From JBHHZJ01 sp046758005 (GTDB lineage Bacteria > Pseudomonadota > Alphaproteobacteria > Kiloniellales > J153), in assembly GCA_046758005.1 (NCBI GenBank), contig JBHHZJ010000089.1:1-14014 (forward strand): a stretch of 14,014 nt of DNA, written 5' to 3'. The notes below the pieces were generated by a model that ran no database searches, was not told where the DNA came from, and worked only from the letters and a program-made list of their open reading frames with translations. The position numbers were made by a program, and so were the translations under genes. Every line of letters begins with the position of its first letter. The stretch's first letter is position 1. Below are positions 6,408 through 13,433 of this stretch, piece after piece.

Positions 6408-7361
6408 ATGGCGATCGCCCGAGCCACCGCCGCCGCCGCCGCGCCGCCGCCGATCGCGCGGCGGCTCTCGACCGCGCTGTACGCGCGCCCGCGCCTGTTC
6501 CTGCTGGCGCTGCTCGCGCCGCCGCTGCTCTGGCTCGGCGTCGTCTACCTGGGCTCGCTGTTCTCGCTGCTCGCGCAGAGCTTCTTCTACATCGACGGCT
6601 TCACCGGCCGGATCGTGCGCGAGTTCTCCCTGCGCACGTACGCCGAGCTGCTGTCCAGCCGGGCCAACCTGGACGTGATCGTGCGCACGGCGGGCATGGC
6701 GAGCGCGGTCACCCTGGCCGCCGCGCTCATCGGGTTCCCCGTGGCCTACTACATGGCGCGCTACGCCGGCGGGCGCGTCAAGGCGCTGTTCTTTCTCGGC
6801 GTCATGCTGCCGCTGTGGTCGAGCTATCTGGTCCGGGTCTACGCCTGGAAGCTGATCCTGGCGAAGGAGGGGATCGTCGGCTGGACCTTCGAGCAGGTCA
6901 AGCTGACCTGGCTGCTCGAGGGCATCCTGGCCATCCCGGTGATCGGCGGGTCCTCGCTCTCGGTGTCCTACATCGGCATGTTCCTGGTGTTCACCTACAT
7001 GTGGCTGCCGTACATGATCCTGCCCACGCAGGCCGCGCTCGAGCGGGTGCCGCGCTCGCTGATCGAGGCCTCGGGCGACCTGGGCGCGCGCCCGGGGCAG
7101 ACGTTCCGCCGGGTCGTCCTGCCGCTCGCCTTCCCGGGCGTGGTCGCCGGGTCGATCTTCACGTTCTCCCTGACGCTCGGCGACTACATCATCCCCTACA
7201 TCATCGGATCGTCGCGCTTCTTCATCGGCCAGGTCGTGTTCCTGCAGCAGGGCACCGCCGGCAACATTCCGCTGGCCGCCGCGTTCTCGGTCGTGCCCAT
7301 CGCCATCATGGCGCTGTATCTGACGCTGGCCAAACGCCTGGGGGCCTTCGATGCCCTCTAG
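6408..7361 (+). CDS. ydcU: ABC transporter permease, YdcU (spermidine/putrescine type)
   Basis: This is a 317-aa inner-membrane protein with about six hydrophobic segments (roughly 30-55, 95-117, 126-146, 186-207, 240-262, 286-308). The EAA coupling loop, EASGDLGARPGQTFRRVVLP, lies at 220-239 and is where the ATPase docks. Size, the LPLWSSYLVRVYAWK segment and the GDYIIPYIIG segment fit the PotB/YdcU permease type. ATG 6408 is 8 nt after the ydcT stop, with GAGG 6 nt upstream. The N-terminus has an Ala/Pro-rich run encoded by GCC-type repeats (about 6420-6455), an odd low-complexity cytoplasmic tail. The stop overlaps the start of ydcV by 11 nt, consistent with translational coupling. Confidence 0.93.
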   Translation: MAIARATAAAAAPPPIARRLSTALYARPRLFLLALLAPPLLWLGVVYLGSLFSLLAQSFFYIDGFTGRIVREFSLRTYAELLSSRANLDVIVRTAGMASAVTLAAALIGFPVAYYMARYAGGRVKALFFLGVMLPLWSSYLVRVYAWKLILAKEGIVGWTFEQVKLTWLLEGILAIPVIGGSSLSVSYIGMFLVFTYMWLPYMILPTQAALERVPRSLIEASGDLGARPGQTFRRVVLPLAFPGVVAGSIFTFSLTLGDYIIPYIIGSSRFFIGQVVFLQQGTAGNIPLAAAFSVVPIAIMALYLTLAKRLGAFDAL

Positions 7362-8160
7362 GACGCGCGGCGCCTCGCTCGGCCTCAAGGCCGCCGCGGC
7401 CTTCGGCCTGCTGTACCTGCACGTGCCGATGGCCTTCATCGTCCTTTACGCCTTCTCGGTCGAGGACAAGTCGTACCAGTTCCCGCCGCCGGGCCTGACC
7501 GCCAAATGGTTCGCCGTCGCCTTCGAGCGCCAGGACATCTGGCAGGCGCTCGGCCTGTCGCTGAGAGCGGCCGGCGCCGCGACCGCGATCGCGCTCGCCC
7601 TCGGCGGCCTGGCCGCGGCGGCCATGTATCGAAGCCGTTTCTTCGGGCGCGAGACGATCACCCTGCTCATCATCCTGCCGATCGCGCTGCCCGGCATCAT
7701 CACGGGAATCTCGCTGCGCGCGGCCTTCAACCTGGTCGACATTCCGTTCAGCTTCTGGACCATCGTGGTCGGGCACGCGACGTTTTGCGTCGTGGTCGTG
7801 TACAACAACGTGCTGGCGCGCTTCCGCCGCACCTCCGGCTCGCTGATCGAAGCTTCCATGGACCTGGGCGCCGATGGCTTCCAGACCTTCCGCTACGTGG
7901 TGCTGCCCAACATCGCGACCGCGCTCCTAGCCGGCGGCATGCTGGCCTTCGCGCTGTCGTTCGACGAGGTGATCGTGACCACCTTCACCGCCGGGCCGCA
8001 GACCACGCTGCCGATCTGGATGCTGAGCGAGCTGGTCCGGCCGCGCCAGCGCCCGGTGACCAACGTGGTCGCGGTCTTCGTCATCCTGGCCACGTTCGTT
8101 CCCATCCTGATCGCCTACTACCTGACCCGCGGCGGCGACGCCGGCCGGGGCACAAGGTGA
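7351..8160 (+). CDS. ydcV: ABC transporter permease, YdcV (spermidine/putrescine type)
   Basis: The 269-aa protein is the second membrane subunit of the importer, of PotC/YdcV type. Hydrophobic segments lie near 13-35, 68-92, 102-124, 134-155, 187-209 and 236-258. The EAA loop is EASMDLGADGFQTFRYVVLP (167-186), and the FALSFDEVIVTTF segment after it is characteristic of the PotC group. ATG 7351 lies inside the last codons of ydcU (11-nt overlap), so the two permeases are probably made in balance. The C-terminus ends in a short basic tail. It is followed after 37 nt by patD. Confidence 0.93.
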   Translation: MPSRTRGASLGLKAAAAFGLLYLHVPMAFIVLYAFSVEDKSYQFPPPGLTAKWFAVAFERQDIWQALGLSLRAAGAATAIALALGGLAAAAMYRSRFFGRETITLLIILPIALPGIITGISLRAAFNLVDIPFSFWTIVVGHATFCVVVVYNNVLARFRRTSGSLIEASMDLGADGFQTFRYVVLPNIATALLAGGMLAFALSFDEVIVTTFTAGPQTTLPIWMLSELVRPRQRPVTNVVAVFVILATFVPILIAYYLTRGGDAGRGTR

Positions 8161-8197
8161 AAGGCCGGACAAGACGATCTCTGAGAGGAGGCAGCCC

Positions 8198-9622
8198 ATG
8201 CAGACCGAGATGTTGATCGGCGGCAGGTTCGTCGCCGGACAAGGCGCCGCGGAGCCGGTGCTCGATCCCGCGACCGGGGAGTCGATCCAGACGGTGCCGG
8301 AGGCGACGCCCGATCAGGTCGATCGGGCGGTCCAGGCCGCCGAGAAGGCGTTCGAGGACTGGTCGCAGACCACGCCGGCCGAGCGCTCGGCCCTCCTGCT
8401 CAAGCTCGCCGACCGCATCGACGCGAACGCGGAGGCGATCGCCGCTCTCGAATCGCTGAACTGCGGCAAGCCGCGCGCCGCCGCGCTCGACGACGAAATT
8501 CCGGCGATCTCCGACGCATTCCGCTTCTTCGCGGGCGCCGCGCGCTGCCTGCCGGGCAGCGCCGCCGGCGAGTACCTGCAGGGCTTCACCAGCATGCTCC
8601 GCCGCGATCCGGTGGGCGTCGTCGCCTCGATCGCGCCCTGGAACTACCCGCTGATGATGGCCGCGTGGAAGATCGCCCCGGCCATCGCCGCGGGCAACAC
8701 GGTGGTGCTCAAGCCTTCGGAGCAGACGCCGCTGACCACGCTCAAGTTCGCCGAGTACGCCGCCGAGATCCTGCCCGAGGGTGTCGTCAACATCGTGGTC
8801 GGCCGGGGCGAGAGCGTCGGCTCGACGCTGATCAACCACCCCCGGGTCAGGATGGTGTCGCTTACCGGCAGCATCGCCACCGGGCGGAAGGTCCTGGAGG
8901 CCGCGGCCAGGACGCTCAAGCGCACGCACCTCGAGCTCGGCGGCAAGGCGCCGGTCATCGTCTACGACGACGCCGACCTGTCCGCGGTGGTCGAGGGCGT
9001 GCGCGCCTTCGGCTACTACAACGCCGGGCAGGATTGCACGGCCGCGTGCCGCATCTACGCCGGCGCCAAGGTCTACGACAATCTGATCGCCGACCTGACC
9101 GGCGCGGTCTCGAGCATCAAGGTCGGCCGCCCCGAGGAGGAGGGCGTCGAGATCGGGCCGCTGATCAGCGCGCGCCAGCGCGAGCGCGTGGCCGGCTTCG
9201 TCGAGCGCGCGGCAGCGCTGCCGCACACAGAGATCGCTTGCGGCGGCAAGGCCTCGGCCGGCGCCGGCTTCTTCTACGAGCCGACCGTCGTCGCCGGCGC
9301 GCGTCAGGAGGACGAGATCGTGCGCAAGGAGGTGTTCGGCCCCGTCGTCTCGGTGACCCGCTTCTCCGACGTGGAGGAGGCGGTCCGCTGGGCCAACGAG
9401 TCCGACTACGGCCTGGCCTCCTCGGTGTGGACGCGCGACGTGTCCAAGGCCATGCGCACCGCGGCGCGGCTGCGATACGGCTGCACCTGGATCAACACCC
9501 ACTTCATGCTGTGCAACGAGATGCCGCACGGCGGCCTGAAGGCGTCCGGCTACGGCAAGGACATGTCCATGTACGGGCTGGAGGACTACACGGTTGCGCG
9601 CCACGTCATGGTGGCGCACTGA
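8198..9622 (+). CDS. patD: Gamma-aminobutyraldehyde dehydrogenase PatD (YdcW)
   Basis: At 474 residues the protein has exactly the length I recall for E. coli PatD/YdcW and matches it throughout: VVASIAPWNYPLMMAAWK, KRTHLELGGKAPVIV, FGYYNAGQDCTAACRIYA, YGLASSVWT, EMPHGG, SGYGKDMS and a C-terminus ending VARHVMVAH. It oxidises 4-aminobutanal to GABA with NAD+ in the putrescine degradation pathway. Catalytic residues are present: Cys280 (GQDC), Glu246 (LELGG) and Asn149 (PWNY), with Lys172 (LKPSE) at the cofactor site. AGGAGG (8186-8191) is 6 nt before ATG 8198, the strongest ribosome site in the operon. Its position after ydcSTUV repeats the E. coli ydcSTUVW order. No putrescine aminotransferase or GABA transaminase gene is in the window, so the preceding and following steps must be encoded elsewhere. 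Confidence 0.95.
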   Translation: MQTEMLIGGRFVAGQGAAEPVLDPATGESIQTVPEATPDQVDRAVQAAEKAFEDWSQTTPAERSALLLKLADRIDANAEAIAALESLNCGKPRAAALDDEIPAISDAFRFFAGAARCLPGSAAGEYLQGFTSMLRRDPVGVVASIAPWNYPLMMAAWKIAPAIAAGNTVVLKPSEQTPLTTLKFAEYAAEILPEGVVNIVVGRGESVGSTLINHPRVRMVSLTGSIATGRKVLEAAARTLKRTHLELGGKAPVIVYDDADLSAVVEGVRAFGYYNAGQDCTAACRIYAGAKVYDNLIADLTGAVSSIKVGRPEEEGVEIGPLISARQRERVAGFVERAAALPHTEIACGGKASAGAGFFYEPTVVAGARQEDEIVRKEVFGPVVSVTRFSDVEEAVRWANESDYGLASSVWTRDVSKAMRTAARLRYGCTWINTHFMLCNEMPHGGLKASGYGKDMSMYGLEDYTVARHVMVAH

Positions 9623-9667
9623 AGCGCCGGCCCGCGGCGCATGAAAGAAACCGAATTGGAGCCGAAG

Positions 9668-10546
9668 ATGACGGATCTTCCCCGCCGCCGCCCGGACCCG
9701 ATCCCCACCATCCGCCCGGTGCCGGAATACCGCGCCGCGGGCGCGCTGAAGGAGCGTTACGAGGACATGAAGGCGGTCTTCCAGGTGCCGTGGATGGGCG
9801 TCGTGACCATGGCCTACGCCCACTACGCCGCCTTCTACGACACGCTGTGGACCGGCCTGCGGCCGCTGTGCGCGAGCCGGCCCTTCGTTTCGGCGTTCCA
9901 GGCCCTGCGCGCCTTCGTCGAGGAGGCGGCCGCCGGCCTCGACCCGCCGCCGATCGTCCCGCGCCTCGAGGCGATCGGCTACGCGCCGCGCGAGATCGAC
10001 GCCATCCGCGCGATCAACGAGGTGTTCTCGCACGGCAACTACCCCTACCTGATCGTCGCGACCATCGTGCGCGACCTGCTGGAGGGCGGCGAGCCGCGCG
10101 CGGCGCGCGACGCGCCGCCCTTCGCCGGCCGCCACGCGCCGGATGTCGAGGTTCCGTTCGTCTTGCTGGAGGCGCATCACGCGGACCCGCCGACGCGCGC
10201 GCTCTACGAGGACATCAAGGCGACGCTCGGGCTGCCCTTCGTCAACACGGACTACCGCGCCTTCGCCCGCTGGCCGAGCTATTTCCACCTCGCCTGGGGC
10301 GACCTCAAGCCGGTCGTCGCGACCCCCGCCTACGAGCGGCTGATCGAGACCGTGCACGCGCGCGCCGTGGCCGCGGCCCGGGCGCTGCCCAACCCCGGCG
10401 GCCTGACGCCGGCGGCGCTGCGCGCCGCGGCGGCCAAGGACGCCTCGGTGTCGGAGGTGCTGGAGGTCTGCCGCCTGTTCCAGTGGCTCCTGCCGGGCCT
10501 GGTCGCCAACGTCGCCTACTTCCGGCGCCAACTGCGCGCGCCGTGA
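9668..10546 (+). CDS. DehI-family 2-haloacid dehalogenase-like protein
   Basis: The 292-aa protein looks like the group I (DehI) 2-haloacid dehalogenases, all-helical pseudo-dimers that hydrolyse 2-haloacids with water activated by an aspartate. An internal duplication is visible: residues 31-67 (YEDMKAVFQVPW...LRPL) match 180-216 (YEDIKATLGLPF...LKPV). The second copy holds LPFVNTDYRAFARWPSYF, whose Asp195 corresponds to catalytic Asp189 of Pseudomonas DehI. The position 14 residues on, Asn203 in DehI, is Ala209 here; from memory, Ala is also found there in D-specific enzymes. The first copy has Val46 at the Asp position. ATG 9668 follows GGAG; upstream ATG 9641 has no ribosome site. The gene is 45 nt after patD and just before a terminator, hence last in the operon. 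Actual substrate unknown. Confidence 0.8.
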   Translation: MTDLPRRRPDPIPTIRPVPEYRAAGALKERYEDMKAVFQVPWMGVVTMAYAHYAAFYDTLWTGLRPLCASRPFVSAFQALRAFVEEAAAGLDPPPIVPRLEAIGYAPREIDAIRAINEVFSHGNYPYLIVATIVRDLLEGGEPRAARDAPPFAGRHAPDVEVPFVLLEAHHADPPTRALYEDIKATLGLPFVNTDYRAFARWPSYFHLAWGDLKPVVATPAYERLIETVHARAVAAARALPNPGGLTPAALRAAAAKDASVSEVLEVCRLFQWLLPGLVANVAYFRRQLRAP

Positions 10547-10559
10547 GGCCGGTCGGCGC

Positions 10560-10584
10560 GGCGCCGGGGACACGGTGCCTTTTT
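10560..10584 (+). terminator. Intrinsic terminator of the ydcS-dehI-like operon
   Basis: GGCGCCG (10560-10566) pairs with CGGTGCC (10573-10579) across the 6-nt loop GGGACA, seven pairs including one G-T wobble, followed directly by TTTTT (10580-10584). It lies 14 nt after the dehalogenase stop codon and ends at the -35 region of the next gene. Confidence 0.75.
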
Positions 10585-10610
10585 GCGATTCTGTCGGATA
10601 ACGCTAAGAT
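10583..10610 (+). promoter_or_regulatory. Candidate promoter for the sigma/anti-sigma genes
   Basis: TTGCGA (10583-10588), a 16-nt spacer and TAAGAT (10605-10610) each match the sigma-70 hexamers at 4 of 6 positions. Transcription would start near 10617, about 44 nt before the TTG start. It abuts the preceding terminator with no wasted sequence. A GGATAA inside the spacer resembles an ECF -35, but I found no matching -10. Confidence 0.4.
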
Positions 10611-10650
10611 TCTCGAAACCCAACCCATTTCCGAAAGTTCTCATCACATT

Positions 10651-10657
10651 GGGAGGG
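10651..10657 (+). promoter_or_regulatory. Ribosome binding site deciding the sigma factor TTG start
   Basis: GGGAGGG lies three to four bases before TTG 10661. It is the only purine-rich site near the 5' end of this frame, and the upstream in-frame TTG codons (10583, 10649) have none. Confidence 0.6.
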
Positions 10658-10660
10658 CAT

Positions 10661-11179
10661 TTGAAGAAGCGGAGGATTGAGGCCCATTTGCAAAGGCTGT
10701 ACGGCTATGCCCTCAGCCTGACCAGGGACCCGCACCAGGCTGAAGACCTAGTCCAGGAATGCGCCTTGAAGGCGCTGTCGACCCGAAATACGCCCCGGGA
10801 CGAACCAGCCTACCGGGCCTGGCTGTTCCGGATTTTGAGGAACGCCTTTCTCGACCGCATGCGGCACGAAAAAACCGCCAAATCGGCCGTCGACGACAGA
10901 AATTTTGTTGCCGAGATGGAATTTTGGCAAGGCGACGAACGTTTTATCAGCGTTTTGACCGTGAAGATCGAGATGGCGAAACTTCCGCAACCTCACCGGG
11001 AGATCATCGCCCTTATCGACATCGCGGGTCTAAGTTACGCGGAGGCGGCGCGCTGCTTGGGCGTCCCCGCAGGCACTGTTATGAGCCGCATCAGCCGCGC
11101 CCGGCGGGCCCTTCTCGAGGCGATCGGATCCAGCAACGTCCATGCGTTGTCAGTGAGAAAGAAAACGGGAATGCGATGA
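10661..11179 (+). CDS. ECF-type RNA polymerase sigma factor
   Basis: The 172-aa protein has only sigma regions 2 and 4. Region 2 (about 8-70) includes YALSLTRDPHQAEDLVQECALKA and AWLFRILRNAFLDRMR. Region 4 (about 103-152) includes LPQPHREIIALIDIAGLSYAEAARCLGVPAGTVMSRISRARRAL, with the helix-turn-helix typical of ECF factors. It directs RNA polymerase to stress-type promoters when released from its anti-sigma. The start is TTG 10661, preceded by GGGAGGG; a longer frame from 10583 adds residues unlike any sigma factor. The TGA overlaps the ATG of the anti-sigma gene (ATGA), indicating coupled translation. GC content drops sharply relative to the dehalogenase gene before it. The sulfite dehydrogenase gene downstream is the obvious target candidate. 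It is not an EcfG/PhyR-type system, since no NepR or PhyR is nearby. Confidence 0.92.
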   Translation: MKKRRIEAHLQRLYGYALSLTRDPHQAEDLVQECALKALSTRNTPRDEPAYRAWLFRILRNAFLDRMRHEKTAKSAVDDRNFVAEMEFWQGDERFISVLTVKIEMAKLPQPHREIIALIDIAGLSYAEAARCLGVPAGTVMSRISRARRALLEAIGSSNVHALSVRKKTGMR

Positions 11180-11958
11180 GCGACGGCCCGATCTCTTTCG
11201 AGACCCTGAACGCTTACGTGGACGGCGAACTCGACGCCGCCGCCGCTGCGGAGGTCGCCCGGGCCGTCGCCGACGACCCCGCGTTGGCCCGTCAGGTCGC
11301 GGCCCTGAGCCGTCTGCGCTCGGCGGTGGCCGAGGGTGTCGAGGCGCCGCCGCTTTCGGTGCCGACGCCGCAGAGCCGCGGGCGCGGCATCGCCATCGCC
11401 GCCGGCATCGCCTTGGCGTTGTTCGTCGCCGGCTCGCTGCTGGTTTCGGGCTTCAACCGCAAACCCGGGGCGGACTGGCGCGCGCGCGCCTGGCAGTTGC
11501 ACCAGGGTTGGTCGCTTGAGGAGGCTGCGAGGCAAACCGGATCGAGCCTGCTGGTCGCAGGGTCCGCAGAGGGCGTCCCGGGGACCTATGTTCCCGACCT
11601 TTCGGCCGCCCGGCTTTCCATCGTCCACGTCGCGGTCAAGCCGTTTCCACGGGGCCGCCGGGCCTTGCTCGTGGGCTACCGCGGCACCCGCGGCTGCAAG
11701 ATCAGCCTGATCGCGTTTCCTTCCCCGGACGCAATGGGCGAGACGCTCACTCCCCTGCGCAAAGGCAAGAACGAAGCCTATGCCTGGCAAGCCGGCGGGC
11801 TGGGCTACGTCATCATGTCCGAGGGCATGGATTCGACCCGGTTCAGGCTGCTCGCCGAAAGCGTCCGCCATACCAGCCGCCAACACCTTCCCTTCGACAA
11901 AGAGACGCAGATGGTGCTGCGCAAGAGCCGCGACGAAAGCGAGCCCTGTTTCACCTGA
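11176..11958 (+). CDS. Membrane anti-sigma factor
   Basis: This 260-aa protein begins FETLNAYVDGELDAAAAAEVARA...DDPALARQVAALSRLRSAV (8-51), the helical N-terminal pattern of sigma-binding domains in transmembrane anti-sigma factors. One membrane span lies at about 71-92 (GIAIAAGIALALFVAGSLLV), leaving residues 93-260 outside the cytoplasm. There is no HxxxCxxC zinc motif. The outer domain has just two cysteines, Cys174 (TRGCKIS) and Cys258 (EPCFT, two residues from the end). Its ATG 11176 overlaps the sigma stop, so it is almost certainly the cognate inhibitor. The two outer cysteines could form a disulfide, a possible sensor of sulfite or redox state (inference). The outer domain is not one I can name. 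A 120-nt gap with a candidate promoter separates it from the sulfite dehydrogenase gene. Confidence 0.87.
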   Translation: MSDGPISFETLNAYVDGELDAAAAAEVARAVADDPALARQVAALSRLRSAVAEGVEAPPLSVPTPQSRGRGIAIAAGIALALFVAGSLLVSGFNRKPGADWRARAWQLHQGWSLEEAARQTGSSLLVAGSAEGVPGTYVPDLSAARLSIVHVAVKPFPRGRRALLVGYRGTRGCKISLIAFPSPDAMGETLTPLRKGKNEAYAWQAGGLGYVIMSEGMDSTRFRLLAESVRHTSRQHLPFDKETQMVLRKSRDESEPCFT

Positions 11959-11986
11959 ATCACCCCGAAGATTGTTTGCCGGCGGC

Positions 11987-12012
11987 GGAATAAACGGGCC
12001 TACCGGACCGTT
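11987..12012 (+). promoter_or_regulatory. Candidate ECF promoter upstream of the sulfite dehydrogenase gene
   Basis: GGAAT (11987-11991), 17 nt, CGTT (12009-12012) has the GGAAY-N16/17-CGTT layout of many alphaproteobacterial ECF promoters. Transcription would begin near 12019, a leader of about 60 nt before ATG 12079. Its likely user is the sigma factor encoded 0.8 kb upstream. The link is by position and motif only. Confidence 0.45.
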
Positions 12013-12014
12013 TA
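11991..12014. repeat. 7-bp perfect inverted repeat inside the candidate ECF promoter
   Basis: TAAACGG (11991-11997) and CCGTTTA (12008-12014) are perfect complements with a 10-nt spacer, spanning from the -35 end to the -10 element. It could be a transcription-factor operator or, in a read-through transcript, a hairpin. There is no T-tract. Confidence 0.5.
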
Positions 12015-12078
12015 ATCTCCAACGAATATCCGCCGCTGAAGGCGGTCGCCGAACGGACATGCAAAAATGGGGGGCATC

Positions 12079-13395
12079 ATGCCAAAGGAAATTCCATATC
12101 GCGCCAAAAAGGAAGTCGACCTTTTCGAGCTCTTCGCCAGGGATCCCGAACTCGCCGACAGGCTGGTGTTCGGGCGCGTCCCGCACAAGGATCGGCGCGG
12201 ATTCCTGAGAGGCGCCGGTCTCGCGACCATGGGGGCCCTGCTGGGCGCCGCCATCCCGTTCCACCGCAACATGCCGTCCGGGTTCATTCCCGAGGCCCTC
12301 GCCACAACCAACGGCATGATCGAGGGCAAGGACGGGCTGATTGTGCTCAACGACCGGCCGGTCAACGCGGAAACCCCGGCGCATCTCCTCGACGACGACG
12401 TGACGCCGACGTCGCGGCACTTCATCCGCAACAACGGCATCCCGCCCGAGGGCGTCGATCCGGACACCTGGGAGCTGACCATCGACGGCTTGGTCGACAA
12501 TCCGATGAAGCTCTCCATCGCAGAGCTCAAGAACAAGTTCCCGGTTGTCAACCGGAAACTCTGCATCGAATGTGGCGGCAACGGCCGCGCGGTTTTCGAT
12601 CCCCCGGCCAGGGGCAACCAGTGGACCGTCGGCGCCGTCGCCTGCGCCGAGTGGACGGGGGTGCGTCTGGCCGACGTTCTCAAGGCTGCCGGCGTCAAGC
12701 AGAACGTCGTCTACACCGCCCATGAAGGAGCCGACACGAAAGTGTCTGGAAAACCGGGCTTCCCGATTTCCCGCGGCGTGCCCATTGAGAAGGCCATGGA
12801 TCCGAACAACCTGATCGCCTTCGCCATGAATGGTGGTCCGATCCATCCCATGAACGGCGCGCCCTTGCGCCTGGCGATTCCGGGATGGCCCGGATCGTGC
12901 TCACAGAAATGGCTGACGCGGGTTTGGCTCCGGGACAAGGTCCATGATGGCAAGAAGATGACGGGCAAGGCCTACCGCGTGCCCCGGTACACGGTGGCGC
13001 CGGGAACCAAGGTGCCGGAAGCCGACTTCAAGATCATCCATTCGATGCCGGTGAAGTCCCTGATCACCTCACCCGAGACGGGGCTCGCCTTGCCCGAAGG
13101 CACCCGCACCCTTGACGTGCGCGGCCACGCCTGGGCCGGCGACAACACGGTGAAGGCGGTGCATCTATCCATCGATTTCGGAGTCACCTGGATCGAGGCC
13201 CAGCTTCACACGTTGCCCAACCCCTACGCGTGGCAGCGCTGGTCGCAGCGAATCCGTTTCCCGCAGAAGGGGTACTACGAGGTTTGGGCGCGAGCCACGG
13301 ACAATGAGGGCCGCATGCAGCCCTTCGCCATCGCCTGGAACCCGAAAGGGTACCTCAACAACTCCATGCACCGGATTTCCGTTACGGTCGCCTGA
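12079..13395 (+). CDS. Tat-exported sulfite dehydrogenase, molybdenum subunit (SorA/SoxC-like)
   Basis: The 438-aa protein belongs to the sulfite oxidase family. A twin-arginine signal, DRRGFLRGAG (Arg39-Arg40) followed by a hydrophobic stretch, indicates folded export with molybdopterin. Landmarks: RHFIRNNG (about 114); the Mo-ligand cysteine Cys165 in LCIECGGNGRAVF; VGAVACAEWTGVRLADVL; MNGAPLRLAIPGWPG...QKWLTRVWLRD; a candidate active-site Tyr299 in GKAYRVP; and a C-terminal dimerisation-type domain (TLDVRGHAWAGDN to the end). It should oxidise sulfite to sulfate in the periplasm and pass electrons to the cytochrome encoded next. ATG 12079 follows GGGGGG by about 4 nt and is preferred to in-frame ATG 12067. 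No other sox genes are present, so a stand-alone sulfite-detoxifying role is more likely than SoxCD in thiosulfate oxidation. The SorA versus SoxC assignment is unsettled. Confidence 0.9.
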   Translation: MPKEIPYRAKKEVDLFELFARDPELADRLVFGRVPHKDRRGFLRGAGLATMGALLGAAIPFHRNMPSGFIPEALATTNGMIEGKDGLIVLNDRPVNAETPAHLLDDDVTPTSRHFIRNNGIPPEGVDPDTWELTIDGLVDNPMKLSIAELKNKFPVVNRKLCIECGGNGRAVFDPPARGNQWTVGAVACAEWTGVRLADVLKAAGVKQNVVYTAHEGADTKVSGKPGFPISRGVPIEKAMDPNNLIAFAMNGGPIHPMNGAPLRLAIPGWPGSCSQKWLTRVWLRDKVHDGKKMTGKAYRVPRYTVAPGTKVPEADFKIIHSMPVKSLITSPETGLALPEGTRTLDVRGHAWAGDNTVKAVHLSIDFGVTWIEAQLHTLPNPYAWQRWSQRIRFPQKGYYEVWARATDNEGRMQPFAIAWNPKGYLNNSMHRISVTVA

Positions 13396-13433
13396 TCCGG
13401 TCGCGCCCGCACCTCTCGCGCGCCAGACAGTCC

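Noticed and set aside
8081..10573. Very long minus-strand open frame (830 codons) opposite patD and the dehalogenase gene
   Set aside because: Its translation is Arg/Gly/Ala/His-rich without domains, and the plus strand holds two well-recognised proteins. It is an effect of high GC at third codon positions.
10661..11179. Assignment of the sigma factor to the EcfG general stress response because of the GGAAT-N17-CGTT motif
   Set aside because: EcfG systems work with the small soluble anti-sigma NepR and PhyR. Here the partner is a 260-residue membrane anti-sigma.
11035..12846. 603-codon minus-strand frame opposite the anti-sigma and sulfite dehydrogenase genes
   Set aside because: It has no recognisable domain, and it lies opposite clear coding sequence.
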